Assembly (NCBI RefSeq): GCF_021590045.1
Contig: NZ_CP062221.1
Coordinates: 930,001 to 994,000, forward strand
Direction: 5' to 3'
DNA from: Cellulomonas palmilytica
GTDB lineage: Bacteria; Actinomycetota; Actinomycetes; Actinomycetales; Cellulomonadaceae
Length of the DNA stretch: 64,000 nucleotides
Shown here: positions 7,979-18,991 of the stretch, piece after piece
Numbering within the stretch: the stretch's first letter is position 1
How the letters are laid out: the number at the start of each line of letters is the position of its first letter
Made by a program: the position numbers and the translations under genes
The notes under the pieces: model-generated
The model's database searches: none
Seen by the model: the letters and a program-made list of their open reading frames with translations, nothing else
Told to the model about the DNA's origin: nothing

Positions 7979-8719
7979 ATGGTCGACACCACGGCAGCAC
8001 GCACGAGCCGCACGCCCGCACGCGTCACGACGTCCCGGTCGGAGACGACGGCGGCACAGATCAAGGAGATCATCCTCACCAGGAACCTCCACCCGGGCGA
8101 CCCGCTGCCCACCGAGAACGAGCTGTGCGAGCTGCTCGGCGTCTCGCGGTCCAGCGTCCGCGAGGCCGTGCGCACGCTCGCGACGCTCGGCATCGTCGAG
8201 GTCCGGCACGGGCACGGCACGTTCGTCGGGAAGATGTCGCTGGACGCGCTCGTCGAGACGCTCGTGTTCCGCGGCGCGCTCCTGCCGGGCGACGACCTCA
8301 AGGCGCTGCGGGAGATCATCGAGATCCGCCAGGCGCTCGACCTGTCGATGGCCGAGCAGCTCGCCGACGCCGTGCGCGGCACCGCCAACCCCGAGCTCTG
8401 GGAGCTCGTCGAGGACATGGAGGCCGCGAGCGAGCGCGGCGAGACGTTCGCCGAGGCGGACCGCCGGTTCCACACCGCGCTGCTCGGCGCGATGAGCAAC
8501 TCGATCGTCGCGCCGCTCGTCGGAGCGTTCTGGGACGTCCACACGGCCGTCATGCCGCGCCTCGGCGTGAGCCTGCCCGACGACCTCGCGCAGACCGCGC
8601 ACGCGCACCGCGAGATGCTCGCGGCCGCCGAGGCCGGCGACGTCGAGGCGTACCAGGCGGCCGTGCGCCGGCACTACGAGCCCCTCATGCGCTCGCTCGG
8701 GAAGACCGCGCGCCCGTGA
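7979..8719 (+). CDS. GntR-family regulator, FadR subfamily (probable amino-sugar/sialic acid regulator)
   Basis: This 246-residue regulator has a winged helix in the N-terminal third (GDPLPTENELCELLGVSRSSVREAVRTLATLGIVEVRHGHGTFV) and a C-terminal all-helical FCD ligand domain. The metal/ligand-type residues are within EIIEIRQALDLSMAE, DRRFHTALLGAMSN and HREMLAAAEAGDVEAYQAAVRRHYEPL. An AGGGG site precedes the ATG. The stop overlaps the GTG of the next gene (GTGA), so the two are translationally coupled. Its position between nagB and the nan genes suggests that it senses a sialic-acid or amino-sugar phosphate intermediate. Confidence 0.85.
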   Translation: MVDTTAARTSRTPARVTTSRSETTAAQIKEIILTRNLHPGDPLPTENELCELLGVSRSSVREAVRTLATLGIVEVRHGHGTFVGKMSLDALVETLVFRGALLPGDDLKALREIIEIRQALDLSMAEQLADAVRGTANPELWELVEDMEAASERGETFAEADRRFHTALLGAMSNSIVAPLVGAFWDVHTAVMPRLGVSLPDDLAQTAHAHREMLAAAEAGDVEAYQAAVRRHYEPLMRSLGKTARP

Positions 8720-9627
8720 CGCTGCCTTACCTCGGCGCGTACGCGCTGGTCGCGGGCCTGGGTCCCGACGAGACGCGCGCGACCTACGCCGCGCTGACCG
8801 ACCTGGCGATCGCCGGGCTCGAGGTGCCGCTCGCGGCGGCCGACGCGGGCGACGACTGGTGGCGTGCGCACGTCGCCGAGGAGTGGGACCTCGTCGTGAC
8901 CGCGATCCCGACCGTGATGGGTCGGCTCGCGCAGGACGCGCGCTACGGTCTCGCGTCCGACGACGAGGACGGGCGGCAGGCCGCGCTCGCGGACGTGGCC
9001 ACGGCGGCCGCGCTCGCCCGCAGGCTCGCCGACGCGGCCGGCCGTACGCGCGTCACGGCGCTGCAGGTGCACTCCGCGCCGCGGGCGCCGCGGGCGACGC
9101 GGGACGCGCTCGCGCGCTCGCTCGACGACGTCGCGGCGCTCGACCTCGCGGGCGCGCTCGTCACGATCGAGCACTGCGACGCGACGCGGCCCGGGTGGGC
9201 GCCCGAGAAGGGCTTCCTCGAGGTCGACGACGAGCTCGCGGTGCTCGCGGGCCGGGACGCGCGGCTCACCGTGAACTGGGGGCGCTCCGCGATCGAGGGC
9301 CGCTCGGCGGCCGCACCCGTCGAGCACGTGCGCGCGGCGGCGTCCGCAGGCCTGCTCGGCGGCGTGATGCTCTCCGGTGCGACCGACGCGGCGACCGCCT
9401 GGGGCGACCCGTGGCTCGACGGCCACATCGCGCCGCGCGGCGAGGACCCGGCGCTGGCCGCGTCCGTCGCGAGCCTCCTGGGTCCCGACGAGGTGCGCGC
9501 GACGCTCGCCGCGGCCGACGGGCGGGCCGCGTACGTGGGCGTGAAGGTCACGACCCACCCGGACGTGCGCGAGCCCGCCGGGCGCGTGGCCGTGGCGCGC
9601 GCGGCGCTCGCCCAGCTCGCGTCCTGA
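8716..9627 (+). CDS. DUF4862 family protein
   Basis: This 303-residue protein of unknown function most resembles the DUF4862 family of actinobacteria, which looks like a sugar-isomerase-type TIM barrel (family recall, not searched). Visible features are PYLGAYALVAGLG at the N-terminus, a central IEHCDATRPGWAPEKGFLEV segment with His, Glu and Asp that could bind metal, VNWGRSAIEGR, and a tail with GVKVTTHPDVREPAGRV. It starts at a GTG inside the stop codon of the GntR gene, so it is co-translated with it. The locus suggests a sugar epimerase or mutarotase role in amino-sugar use, but this is inference. Confidence 0.65.
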   Translation: MTLPYLGAYALVAGLGPDETRATYAALTDLAIAGLEVPLAAADAGDDWWRAHVAEEWDLVVTAIPTVMGRLAQDARYGLASDDEDGRQAALADVATAAALARRLADAAGRTRVTALQVHSAPRAPRATRDALARSLDDVAALDLAGALVTIEHCDATRPGWAPEKGFLEVDDELAVLAGRDARLTVNWGRSAIEGRSAAAPVEHVRAAASAGLLGGVMLSGATDAATAWGDPWLDGHIAPRGEDPALAASVASLLGPDEVRATLAAADGRAAYVGVKVTTHPDVREPAGRVAVARAALAQLAS

Positions 9628-9691
9628 GCCCGCCTCCTCGCGGCCGGGGCCCGTCCGGCGCCGGCACTCCCGGCATGTCGGACCATCCGGC

Positions 9692-9697
9692 TAGCGT
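9692..9697 (+). promoter_or_regulatory. -10 element TAGCGT, leaderless start
   Basis: TAGCGT ends 6 nt before the ATG at 9704 and no ribosome site is present, so the transcript probably begins at the start codon. Confidence 0.5.
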
Positions 9698-9703
9698 GAC
9701 CGC

Positions 9704-12093
<2,390 letters not shown>

Positions 12094-12106
<13 letters not shown>

Positions 12107-12912
12107 GTGCGGGGTGCGGTGCCCGGGTCGGTGAGCACGCCGCCGACGTGGCCGGTGGGCACCGTGACGTCGGTGGGGACCGTGAGGTCGTCGGTCGGGT
12201 CCGGGCGCACCTCGTCGCGCAGGCGGCTCATGCGCGCGTCGAGGTCCGCCGCGACACGCGCCGCGTCGTCGATCTCGGCGCGCAGGTGCGCCGGCATGTC
12301 CGCGGAGTACTTGTAGCGGAGCTTGTGCTCCATGCTCGCCCAGAAGTCCATCGCGATCGTGCGGATCTGCAGCTCGACGGGGATGTGCTCGGTGTGCCGG
12401 GACAGGAACACCGGCACCTGCACGATGAGGTGCAGCGACCGGTAGCCGTTCGGCTTCGGGTTCGCGATGTAGTCCTTCGTCGTCAGCACCGTGAGGTCCG
12501 GCTGCGCGCTGAGCATCTGCGCGATCCAGTACACGTCCGAGACGAACGAGCACGTGATCCGGATGCCGGCGATGTCGCGGATGCTCGCCCGGATCGCGGG
12601 GACCGTGAGGTCCACGCCCTGCCGCAGCGCCTTGCTGAGCAGGCTGTCGGGCGACTTCAGGCGCGAGCGGACGTGCTCGATCGGGTTGTAGTCGTACATC
12701 GTCGCGAACTCGTCGCGCAGGATCGCGATCTTCGTCGAGACCTCGTCGATGCCGAACTGGTAGTACATCTGCAGGCGCTGGAACTCGTCGCCCACCTCCC
12801 GCAGGCGGGCGAAGACCTCGCCCGCGTCGACGGTCACCCCGGTTCGGCCCGCGAGGTCGCGCAGGCGGGTCTCGACCTGCGTCTGCAGCGCGGCGTGGGT
12901 CTCGGCGGGCAC
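12094..12912 (-). CDS. Small alarmone synthetase (RelA/SpoT synthetase domain only)
   Basis: This 272-residue protein carries only a (p)ppGpp synthetase domain, with no HD hydrolase and no TGS/ACT domains. The core is visible as IRDIAGIRITCSFVSDVYW, the G-loop KPNGYRSLHLIV and the catalytic-Glu segment PVELQIRTIAMDFWASMEHKLRYK. N-terminal helices precede it, and a C-terminal Thr/Val-rich tail of about 40 residues follows. The family transfers pyrophosphate from ATP to GTP or GDP in stress. The GTG start is backed by a GGAGG site. It would act beside a full-length Rel enzyme encoded elsewhere. Confidence 0.85.
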
Positions 12913-13002
12913 GGGGTCCTCCAGGTGGTGCGTCGATCGTCGTCCCTCACGCTAACGAGCGTGGGAGCCGACGAGTGCCGCAGAAGGTCCCGCCGGTCCG
13001 CG

Positions 13003-13659
13003 TCAGACCGGGTGCCCGTCGTCGTCGGTCTGCGACGCCTGCGTGGAGAACTTCGAGACGAACACCGCGTACCCGCCGTCGTCGCGCTGCACCAGCGTCG
13101 CGCCGTCCTGCCAGATCCCGTTCTCGTCCCACCACGGCGAGCCCGCGGGGTCGCCCTGGTTCTGGTGGATGTTGTGCACGCCGAGGCCGCTGGTGAACGG
13201 CTCGCCGTAGACGAGCACGCGGGCCCCGACGACGAGCACGGACTCGAGCGCGGTCGACGCCGCGAGGTGGTCGCCCGCGGTCCACGGGTTCGACAGCAGC
13301 CGGATCAGCGCCTCGAGCCACCCGGGTGGTCGCGTGACGAACAGGCAGCCGGTGCGCGGTCGGAACGCGGGGTGGCGGATGAGGTCGACCGCGCCGCTCG
13401 TCGGGACCGACGCCAACGGGTGGAACCCGGGGGAGAGGGCCGCGACCGGCCCGAGGTCCGTGGGGTTCACGCCGAACGTGCGCCACTGCACGCCCACCGA
13501 CGAGCCCGCGGCGTCCACGTCGATCGCGCACCGGTACGTCCCCGCGGGCGCCTGCACCCGCAGGTTCACGTGGTACCACCGGCCCTGGTCGTCGGGCGTG
13601 TCCCGCTGGTGCGAGAGCAGCGTGCCGACCAGCACCCCGTAGCCGTGGTCGAGAGGCAT
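13003..13659 (-). CDS. DUF2278 family protein
   Basis: This 218-residue soluble protein is recognised by the N-terminal MPLDHGYGVLVGTLL and a C-terminal half with GVHNIHQNQGD, where bound metal could use the His and Asp residues, then WWDENGIWQDGATLV. The family has no assigned function. The ATG at 13659 is chosen over an upstream in-frame ATG because the family begins with MPL. It is transcribed away from the universal stress gene, and there are no operon partners. Confidence 0.7.
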   Translation of the reverse strand: MPLDHGYGVLVGTLLSHQRDTPDDQGRWYHVNLRVQAPAGTYRCAIDVDAAGSSVGVQWRTFGVNPTDLGPVAALSPGFHPLASVPTSGAVDLIRHPAFRPRTGCLFVTRPPGWLEALIRLLSNPWTAGDHLAASTALESVLVVGARVLVYGEPFTSGLGVHNIHQNQGDPAGSPWWDENGIWQDGATLVQRDDGGYAVFVSKFSTQASQTDDDGHPV

Positions 13660-13700
13660 GCCACCAGCGTGCGCCCGCGCGTCGGCGGGCACCAGGATGA

Positions 13701-13740
13701 GATCCGGCGAGATGGGATCCGGCGAGATGGGATCCGGCGA
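13701..13740. repeat. 15-bp tandem repeat, about 2.7 copies
   Basis: The unit GATCCGGCGAGATGG is present at 13701-13715 and 13716-13730, then partly from 13731. It lies in the gap between the divergent DUF2278 and universal stress genes. It could modulate promoter spacing or be simple slippage. Confidence 0.7.
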
Positions 13741-13869
13741 ACGGGATCAAAGGCCCATGCCCGTGCGCCGGGGGCGGGGTATGCCGGAGGTGAGCAGCAC
13801 CGCGCGTCGGCCCCGAGCCGTCAGAGCGACGACTGCCGGTGCACGGCTGTTCGTGAGGACGTGGGGGCC

Positions 13870-14733
13870 ATGATCACCGAGCAGCGGGCCACCGAGGACC
13901 AGGTCGCCCAGGAACAGGAAGACCAGAAGCGCGCGACGCCCGGGCCGGGCTGGCTCGTCGTCGGCGACGACCGCGGCGAGGCGTCGGCGGCGCTGTGGGG
14001 CTGGGTCGCGGCGCAGCCGTGGCCGGGCTGGCGGGTGACCGCCGTGACGGCGCGGCCCCGCGCGGACGAGTCACCGGGCGAGCGTGCGAAGCCGCACGCG
14101 TGGAGCCCGGAGCCGCCGCGCGAGCTGCCCGACAACCACGTGGAGCACCTCGTCGCGGAGGCGGACCCGCGCGTGGTGCTCGACGGGTACGACGACGCGG
14201 ACCTCGTGGTCGTGGGGCCGCGCGGGCGCGGGCTGCTCAAGCGGCTGGGGCTGGGCAGCACGGCCGAGTGGCTCGTCTCGTCGCACCGGCCGCTGACGCC
14301 CGTGCTCGTCGCGCGCGGGACGGAGCCCGTGGAGCACGTGATGGTGTGCGCGGACGGCTCGCCGGACTCGGTCGACGCGGTCCGCACGCTCGCGCGGCTG
14401 CCCCTGCTGCAGGGCGCGCGCTTGACGGTCGTCGGTGTCGACACGGTGGAGGGCCACGAGACCGACGCGGTGACCGCGGCGGCGCACGTGCTGCGCGACG
14501 CGGGTGCGGGCGAGGTCCGCACGCTGCTCGTCGGCGCGGTGCCGATGACGGTCACGTTCGACGTGCGCCCGACGATCCTCGGCATGGTCGACAAGCTCGA
14601 GCCGGACCTCGTCGTCGTCGGGACGCGGGGCCTGGGCGGGCTGCGCCGGGCGGTGCTCGGCTCGACCGCGGAGGCCGTGGTGCACCACGCGACGTGCTCG
14701 GTGCTGGTGGGGCGCGCGACGCTGCGCTCCTGA
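13870..14733 (+). CDS. Universal stress protein, tandem UspA domains
   Basis: This 287-residue cytosolic protein has two UspA domains. Each ends in the ATP-binding G-x2-G-x9-GS motif: VGPRGRGLLKRLGLGSTAEWL in the first and VGTRGLGGLRRAVLGSTAEAV in the second. The N-terminal 30 residues are charged and probably disordered. The first domain has an incomplete nucleotide-side strand and a Trp-rich segment (ALWGWVAAQPWPGWRV). The family binds ATP and is linked to stress survival in actinobacteria. The ATG is picked for its position after GTGGGGG and for domain completeness. Confidence 0.88.
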   Translation: MITEQRATEDQVAQEQEDQKRATPGPGWLVVGDDRGEASAALWGWVAAQPWPGWRVTAVTARPRADESPGERAKPHAWSPEPPRELPDNHVEHLVAEADPRVVLDGYDDADLVVVGPRGRGLLKRLGLGSTAEWLVSSHRPLTPVLVARGTEPVEHVMVCADGSPDSVDAVRTLARLPLLQGARLTVVGVDTVEGHETDAVTAAAHVLRDAGAGEVRTLLVGAVPMTVTFDVRPTILGMVDKLEPDLVVVGTRGLGGLRRAVLGSTAEAVVHHATCSVLVGRATLRS

Positions 14734-14764
14734 GGTCGACCGCGGGCCGCGGACGGGCGGTGCG

Positions 14765-14789
14765 GAAGCGCTTCGACGTCGCGTCGAAG
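14765..14789. promoter_or_regulatory. Paired palindromes upstream of amidohydrolase
   Basis: GAAGCGCTTC (14765-14774) is a perfect 10-bp palindrome of LacI-operator style. It overlaps a second inverted repeat, CTTCGAC-N5-GTCGAAG (14771-14789). Both lie in the 209-bp gap between the stress gene and the amidohydrolase, which otherwise shows nothing recognisable. Confidence 0.4.
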
Positions 14790-14942
14790 TGCCACTACCC
14801 ACCGGCCGTCCGGTATGTCAGGATCACGCCAGTCGTTCACCGGCCCGGGGGCGGTGGCGAGGCGACGAGGCCTCGCGCGCGCCCTGCGTCGACCGGTGCG
14901 TGGCAGCACGCCCGACCCGCACGGACAGGACCAGGTGATCAC

Positions 14943-15839
14943 GTGATCGTCGACACGCACGCCCACGTGTGGGACCCGGCCCGGGTCCACTACCCGTGGC
15001 TGCGGCCGGGCATGGGCCCGCTGCTCGGCACGTTCGGCTACCCGGACCTGGCCGCGCACCTGGACGACGAGCACGAGCTCGAGTCGTGCGACCGCGGCGA
15101 GCACGTGCGCGCGGTCCTCGTGCAGGCCGCCGACGACCCGCGCGACGTCGAGGTCATGGCGGACGTCGCCGCCGACGAGCCGCGCGTCGCCGGGCTCGTG
15201 GTGTGGGCGCCGGTCGACCGACCCGAGCTCGTCGAGGGCGAGGTCGAGCGGGCCGGCGTGATCGCCGCGGACGCCGGCACGCGCGTCGTCGGCGTGCGGA
15301 CCATGCAGCACCGGCACGAGGGCGGGGCGTGGCTCGCGCGCCCCGAGACCGACGCCGGCCTCGCCGTGCTCGACGGTCTCGGGCTCGCCTACGAGTGCCT
15401 GGTGACGACGCCCGAGGGGCTCGCGCAGCTGCCCGCGGTCGCCGAACGGCACCCGGGCCTTCGGCTCGTCGTCGACCACCTCGGCAGCCCGCCCCTCGGC
15501 GACCCCGACGGCCTCGCGCGGTGGCGCGAGCTGCTCGCACCCCTCGCGGAGCACCCCGCGGTCGTCGCCAAGCTGTCCGGCCTCTTCCCGCGCGGCGTGC
15601 CCGCCCGCGAGTACGCCGACTCGGTGCGCGAGGTCGTCGACGTCGCGCTCGAGCTGTTCGGGCCGCGCCGGCTCATGCTCGGCTCGGCGTGGCCCGTCTC
15701 GCTCGTGCACGGCGGACCCGCGCTCGCGTGCCTCGCCGTGGACGCGGCCCTGCAGGCCGCGCTCGACGGCGACGAGCTGCTCGAGGTCCGCGCCGGGACG
15801 GCGTCGGACGTCTACGGCCTCGCGACCGTCTCGAGCTAG
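14943..15839 (+). CDS. Amidohydrolase family 2 protein (lactonase-like)
   Basis: This 298-residue TIM-barrel metal hydrolase has the HxH motif in VDTHAHVWDP at residue 3 onward. A second His is in RLVVDHLGSPP, and a late Asp/Ser segment is RLMLGSAWPVSL, where the family usually has GSDWP. The Asp-to-Ala change in GSAWP removes a residue normally at the active site, so activity or metal content may differ. The closest functional relatives are L-fuconolactonase and similar sugar lactonases. The GTG start follows CAGGTGA. The stop overlaps that of the next, convergent gene. Confidence 0.78.
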   Translation: MIVDTHAHVWDPARVHYPWLRPGMGPLLGTFGYPDLAAHLDDEHELESCDRGEHVRAVLVQAADDPRDVEVMADVAADEPRVAGLVVWAPVDRPELVEGEVERAGVIAADAGTRVVGVRTMQHRHEGGAWLARPETDAGLAVLDGLGLAYECLVTTPEGLAQLPAVAERHPGLRLVVDHLGSPPLGDPDGLARWRELLAPLAEHPAVVAKLSGLFPRGVPAREYADSVREVVDVALELFGPRRLMLGSAWPVSLVHGGPALACLAVDAALQAALDGDELLEVRAGTASDVYGLATVSS

Positions 15840-16126
15840 ATGCTGTAGGGCGTCTCCGGCTCGACGACGACCGACGGCTCGTCGTGCGAGCGGCCCGTCG
15901 CGGACCGCGCCGCGTCGACCGCCTTGTCCTTGAGCGCGACACCCTGCTGCTTCGCGAAGTCGAGCGCCTGCTCCTCGACGTCCTTCACCACACCCTGGAC
16001 CTTCGGGTGCCGCCAGGCCTCACCGGCCTTCTCGCCCGCCTTGCCCAGCAGGTCGCGACCCTTGCGCGTCGCCAGCAGGTACCCGAAGCCGACGCCGACG
16101 ACGAACGTGCCGATCCTCCCGCTCAC
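15836..16126 (-). CDS. Small YtxH-like membrane-anchored protein
   Basis: This 96-residue protein has one N-terminal hydrophobic segment (IGTFVVGVGFGYLLATRKG) followed by a charged amphipathic helix (GRDLLGKAGEKAGEAWRHPKV) and an acidic tail. This layout matches YtxH-type envelope or stress proteins of unknown role. The GTG start is supported by GGGAGGTGG upstream. A longer in-frame start at 16282 would read through sequence without protein character. Confidence 0.7.
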   Translation of the reverse strand: MSGRIGTFVVGVGFGYLLATRKGRDLLGKAGEKAGEAWRHPKVQGVVKDVEEQALDFAKQQGVALKDKAVDAARSATGRSHDEPSVVVEPETPYSI

Positions 16127-16280
16127 ACGACCACCTCCCGATGAACAAGCCGTCGCGACCCCGCGCCGCGCGGACCGTCCGACCCTAACCAGCCTCTCCC
16201 CCTCGCGCGCGGCGGGGAGCCGCCTTCTTTCGGCGCAGAACCCGCCCGCCCCCCGGTGCGCCACGTGCCAGAGTCTTGCC

Positions 16281-16790
16281 ATGGAGCGAGCGCGGCGGAC
16301 GAAGGACCGGCTCGTCGTCCTTCTCGTCGCGTTCGGCGTCCTGGTCCTGGTCCCCGTCCTCGCAGTCGTCGTGCTGCTCGGGCCGTGGGGTGCGTCCGAC
16401 GACCGGGAGCCGCCGGACGGGCTTCCCGCGCAGTGGGCGACGGACGACGGCAGGGCCGACGAGACGCGGTGGGTGTCCGTGCGGCTGGAGGCCGACGGGA
16501 CCGCCGACCTCTGGAACGTGCCGCTCTGGGACGGGCAGGGCGAGTGCGACCCGGCAAGCCTGCGCGTCTACTCCGGGCTGGCGTCGTGGACGTACGACGG
16601 GGGCTTCACGGTCTCGGTGCCGGACCTCGGCTCCGTGGACCTGCTGCCCACCGCACGGCTCGGCAGGACGGTCTGGGAGAAGGTCGGCTTGGCATCGTGC
16701 GGACCGCAGTCGCCTCAGGACCGGCTGGTGTTCCTCGTCGGCGGCGGCCCGGACGGCGACCTCGGCGACCCACGCGACCGCACGTCATGA
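16281..16790 (+). CDS. Hypothetical single-pass membrane protein
   Basis: This 169-residue protein is not recognised. A short basic N-terminus (MERARRTKDR) is followed by a long hydrophobic helix (about residues 11-34) and an acidic extracytoplasmic domain of about 130 residues. That domain has three Cys residues (in GECDPAS and ASCGPQS, one possible disulfide) and several Trp. The ATG has a weak -10-like CAGAGT 6 nt upstream, so it may be leaderless. The topology suggests a surface-exposed or anchored domain. Confidence 0.6.
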   Translation: MERARRTKDRLVVLLVAFGVLVLVPVLAVVVLLGPWGASDDREPPDGLPAQWATDDGRADETRWVSVRLEADGTADLWNVPLWDGQGECDPASLRVYSGLASWTYDGGFTVSVPDLGSVDLLPTARLGRTVWEKVGLASCGPQSPQDRLVFLVGGGPDGDLGDPRDRTS

Positions 16791-16948
16791 CCGGGTCGTG
16801 CTCGGCCTCTAGCCTGCCTCGCCCCCTCGCGTACGGCGGGAAGCCACGTCCGTCGCGGCTCCGCTGGTCGCCACGGTCGCATGCTCGCACTAGGTGTCCA
16901 GAGCGCGGACGGGGGTGGGCGTGGTGCGAGGCGCAGGAGTCTGCTGCC

Positions 16949-16954
16949 TAGAGT
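16949..16954 (+). promoter_or_regulatory. -10 element TAGAGT, leaderless start
   Basis: It ends 6 nt before the GTG at 16961 and favours that start over the TTG at 16958. Confidence 0.5.
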
Positions 16955-16960
16955 GAGTTG

Positions 16961-18250
16961 GTGAGGTCTCTCGTCGTCGACACGACGCCCCTGAAGATCA
17001 GTCCCGACTTCCGGCGTCTTTGGCTGGGGCTGTCGGTGGCGAACCTGGGGACGCAGCTGACGGTCGTCGCAGTCGGGCTGCAGGTGTACGGGATCACGGG
17101 CTCGACGCTGTCGGTCGGCGTGCTGGGGATGTTCGCGCTGGTGCCGCTGGTCGTGTTCGGGCTGTACGGCGGCGCGATCGTCGACCACTACGACCGGCGC
17201 AAGGTGGCGCTGGTCGCGTCGGTGGTGTCGTGGGTGGCGATCATGGTGCTCGCGGTGCAGGGCTGGGCGGGCAACGAGCACGTGGGGCTGCTGTACGGGC
17301 TGACGGCGGTGCAGTCGGGCGCGAACGCGGTGAACTCGCCGGCGCGGTCGGCGATCATCCCGCGGTTGCTGGAGCCGCGGCTGATGCCGGCCGCGAACGC
17401 GTTGCAGACCATCGGGTTCCAGGTGGCGTTGACGGTGGGGCCGCTGCTGGGGGCGGTGCTCGCGTCGGTCGACTACGGGTTGGCGTACACGGTGGACGCG
17501 GTGCTGTTCACGTTCGCGCTGGGGGCGGTGTTCCGGCTGCCCCCGGTGCTGCCGGAGCCGTCGGAGAACCGGCGGGAGCGTGTCGGGATCGCGTCGGTGG
17601 TCGACGGGTTGCGGTACCTCGGCACGCAGCCGGACGTGCGCATGACGTTCCTGGTGGACCTGTGCGCGATGGTCCTGGCGATGCCGCGCGTGGTGTTCCC
17701 CGCGGTGGGCATCTGGTATTTGGGCGGCGGTGAGACGACGACCGGCATCCTGACGGCGGCGCTCGCGGTGGGGGCGGTGACGTCGGGTCTGCTGTCGGGC
17801 GGGTTGGCGCGCGTGCGGTGGCAGGGTCGCGTGATCACGTGGGCGATCACGGGGTGGGGTGCGTCGATCGTCGCGTTCGGGCTGGTGCTCGTCGTCGTCG
17901 GGCGGGACCGTCCGGAGAACGTGCTGTGGGGTGCGCTGGCGATCGCGTGCCTGACGCTCGTCGCGGCGGGTGCGTCCGACGAGGTGAGCGCGATCTTCCG
18001 GCAGACGATCCTGCAGACCGCGACGCCCGACGACATGCGCGGGCGGCTGCAGGGCGTGTTCATCGTGGTGGTCGCGGGCGGCCCGCGCCTGGGGGACGTG
18101 GTGATCGGGTCGCTGTCGTCCGCGGTGGGCGAGGGGTGGGCCGTCGTCATCGGCGGGCTGCTGTGCGTGGCGGCGCTGTGGGTGCTGGTGCGCACGCAGC
18201 GCACGTTCTGGCGGTACGACGCGCGTGGGGTCATGTCCGTCCCCGCGTGA
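16961..18250 (+). CDS. MFS transporter, EntS/MFS_3 type exporter
   Basis: This polytopic permease of about 429 residues has 12 predicted membrane segments. The N-terminal half has PDFRRLWLGLSVANLGTQLTVVAVG and the MFS loop motif YGGAIVDHYDRRKVAL between helices 2 and 3. The pattern ALQTIGFQVALTVGPLLGA and the second-half FRQTILQTATPDDMRGRLQGVF are typical of the MFS_3 exporters that include the enterobactin exporter EntS and macrolide pumps. The substrate is unknown, and no siderophore genes are nearby. It ends 21 bp from the convergent response regulator. Confidence 0.82.
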   Translation: MRSLVVDTTPLKISPDFRRLWLGLSVANLGTQLTVVAVGLQVYGITGSTLSVGVLGMFALVPLVVFGLYGGAIVDHYDRRKVALVASVVSWVAIMVLAVQGWAGNEHVGLLYGLTAVQSGANAVNSPARSAIIPRLLEPRLMPAANALQTIGFQVALTVGPLLGAVLASVDYGLAYTVDAVLFTFALGAVFRLPPVLPEPSENRRERVGIASVVDGLRYLGTQPDVRMTFLVDLCAMVLAMPRVVFPAVGIWYLGGGETTTGILTAALAVGAVTSGLLSGGLARVRWQGRVITWAITGWGASIVAFGLVLVVVGRDRPENVLWGALAIACLTLVAAGASDEVSAIFRQTILQTATPDDMRGRLQGVFIVVVAGGPRLGDVVIGSLSSAVGEGWAVVIGGLLCVAALWVLVRTQRTFWRYDARGVMSVPA

Positions 18251-18271
18251 CGACCGACGAGCCGGACCGCG

Positions 18272-18991
18272 TCAGCCGCCGACCGTCACCAGCCCGGACT
18301 CGTACGCGACGACGACGAGCTGCGTGCGGGTCGTGCAGCCGAGCTTGCGCAGCAGCGCGTGCACGTGCGCCTTCACGGTCGCCTCGCCGACGCCGAGCGC
18401 GTCGGCGACGTCCTGGTTGGTCCCGCCGCGCGCGACGGCGAGCAGCACGTCCCGCTCGCGCTGCGTCAGGGTCCCGACGAACGTCGCGGCCGCCCCGGTG
18501 CCCGCGGGCGCGGCCCCGGTGGACCCGGCCGCGAGCCACTGCTCGACGACCACCCCGGTCACCTTCGGGTCGAGCACCTGACCTCCGGCGCGCACGCGGT
18601 GCACGGCGTCGACGAGCGCGGCGGGCTCGGCGTCCTTGAGCAGGAACGCGTGCGCGCCGGCGCGCAGCGCACCGGTCACGTACTCCTCGTCGTCGAACGT
18701 CGTCAGCACGACGACGCGCACGTCCGCCAGCGCGGGGTCTGCGCGGATGAGGCGGGTCGCCTCGACGCCGTCGGTGCCCGGCATGCGGATGTCGAGCAGC
18801 ACCACGTCCGGCCGTGCGGCGCGCACGACGTCGAGCGCGGCGGCGCCGTCGGCGGCCTCGCCGACGACCTCGAGGTCCGGCTCGTGGTCGAGGATCATCC
18901 GCAGCCCCAGGCGGATGGTGGGCTGGTCGTCGACGACGACCACCCGGGTCACGTCGGGCCGGGTCACGTCGGGCCGGGTCACGTCAGGCAT
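18272..18991 (-). CDS. LuxR-type (NarL family) response regulator
   Basis: This 239-residue regulator has a receiver domain with phospho-acceptor Asp in VVLLDIRMPGTDGVEA, acidic pocket VVVVDDQP, Thr in VVVLTTFDDEEY and Lys in FLLKDAEP. A Gly/Ala linker follows, then a C-terminal LuxR helix-turn-helix (LTQRERDVLLAVARGGTNQDVADALGVGEATVKAHV). The extreme N-terminus is PDVTRPDVTRPDVTR, three copies of a 5-residue unit made by a 15-nt tandem repeat. The start overlaps the sensor kinase stop by 8 bp, so the two are coupled. Confidence 0.9.
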   Translation of the reverse strand: MPDVTRPDVTRPDVTRVVVVDDQPTIRLGLRMILDHEPDLEVVGEAADGAAALDVVRAARPDVVLLDIRMPGTDGVEATRLIRADPALADVRVVVLTTFDDEEYVTGALRAGAHAFLLKDAEPAALVDAVHRVRAGGQVLDPKVTGVVVEQWLAAGSTGAAPAGTGAAATFVGTLTQRERDVLLAVARGGTNQDVADALGVGEATVKAHVHALLRKLGCTTRTQLVVVAYESGLVTVGG

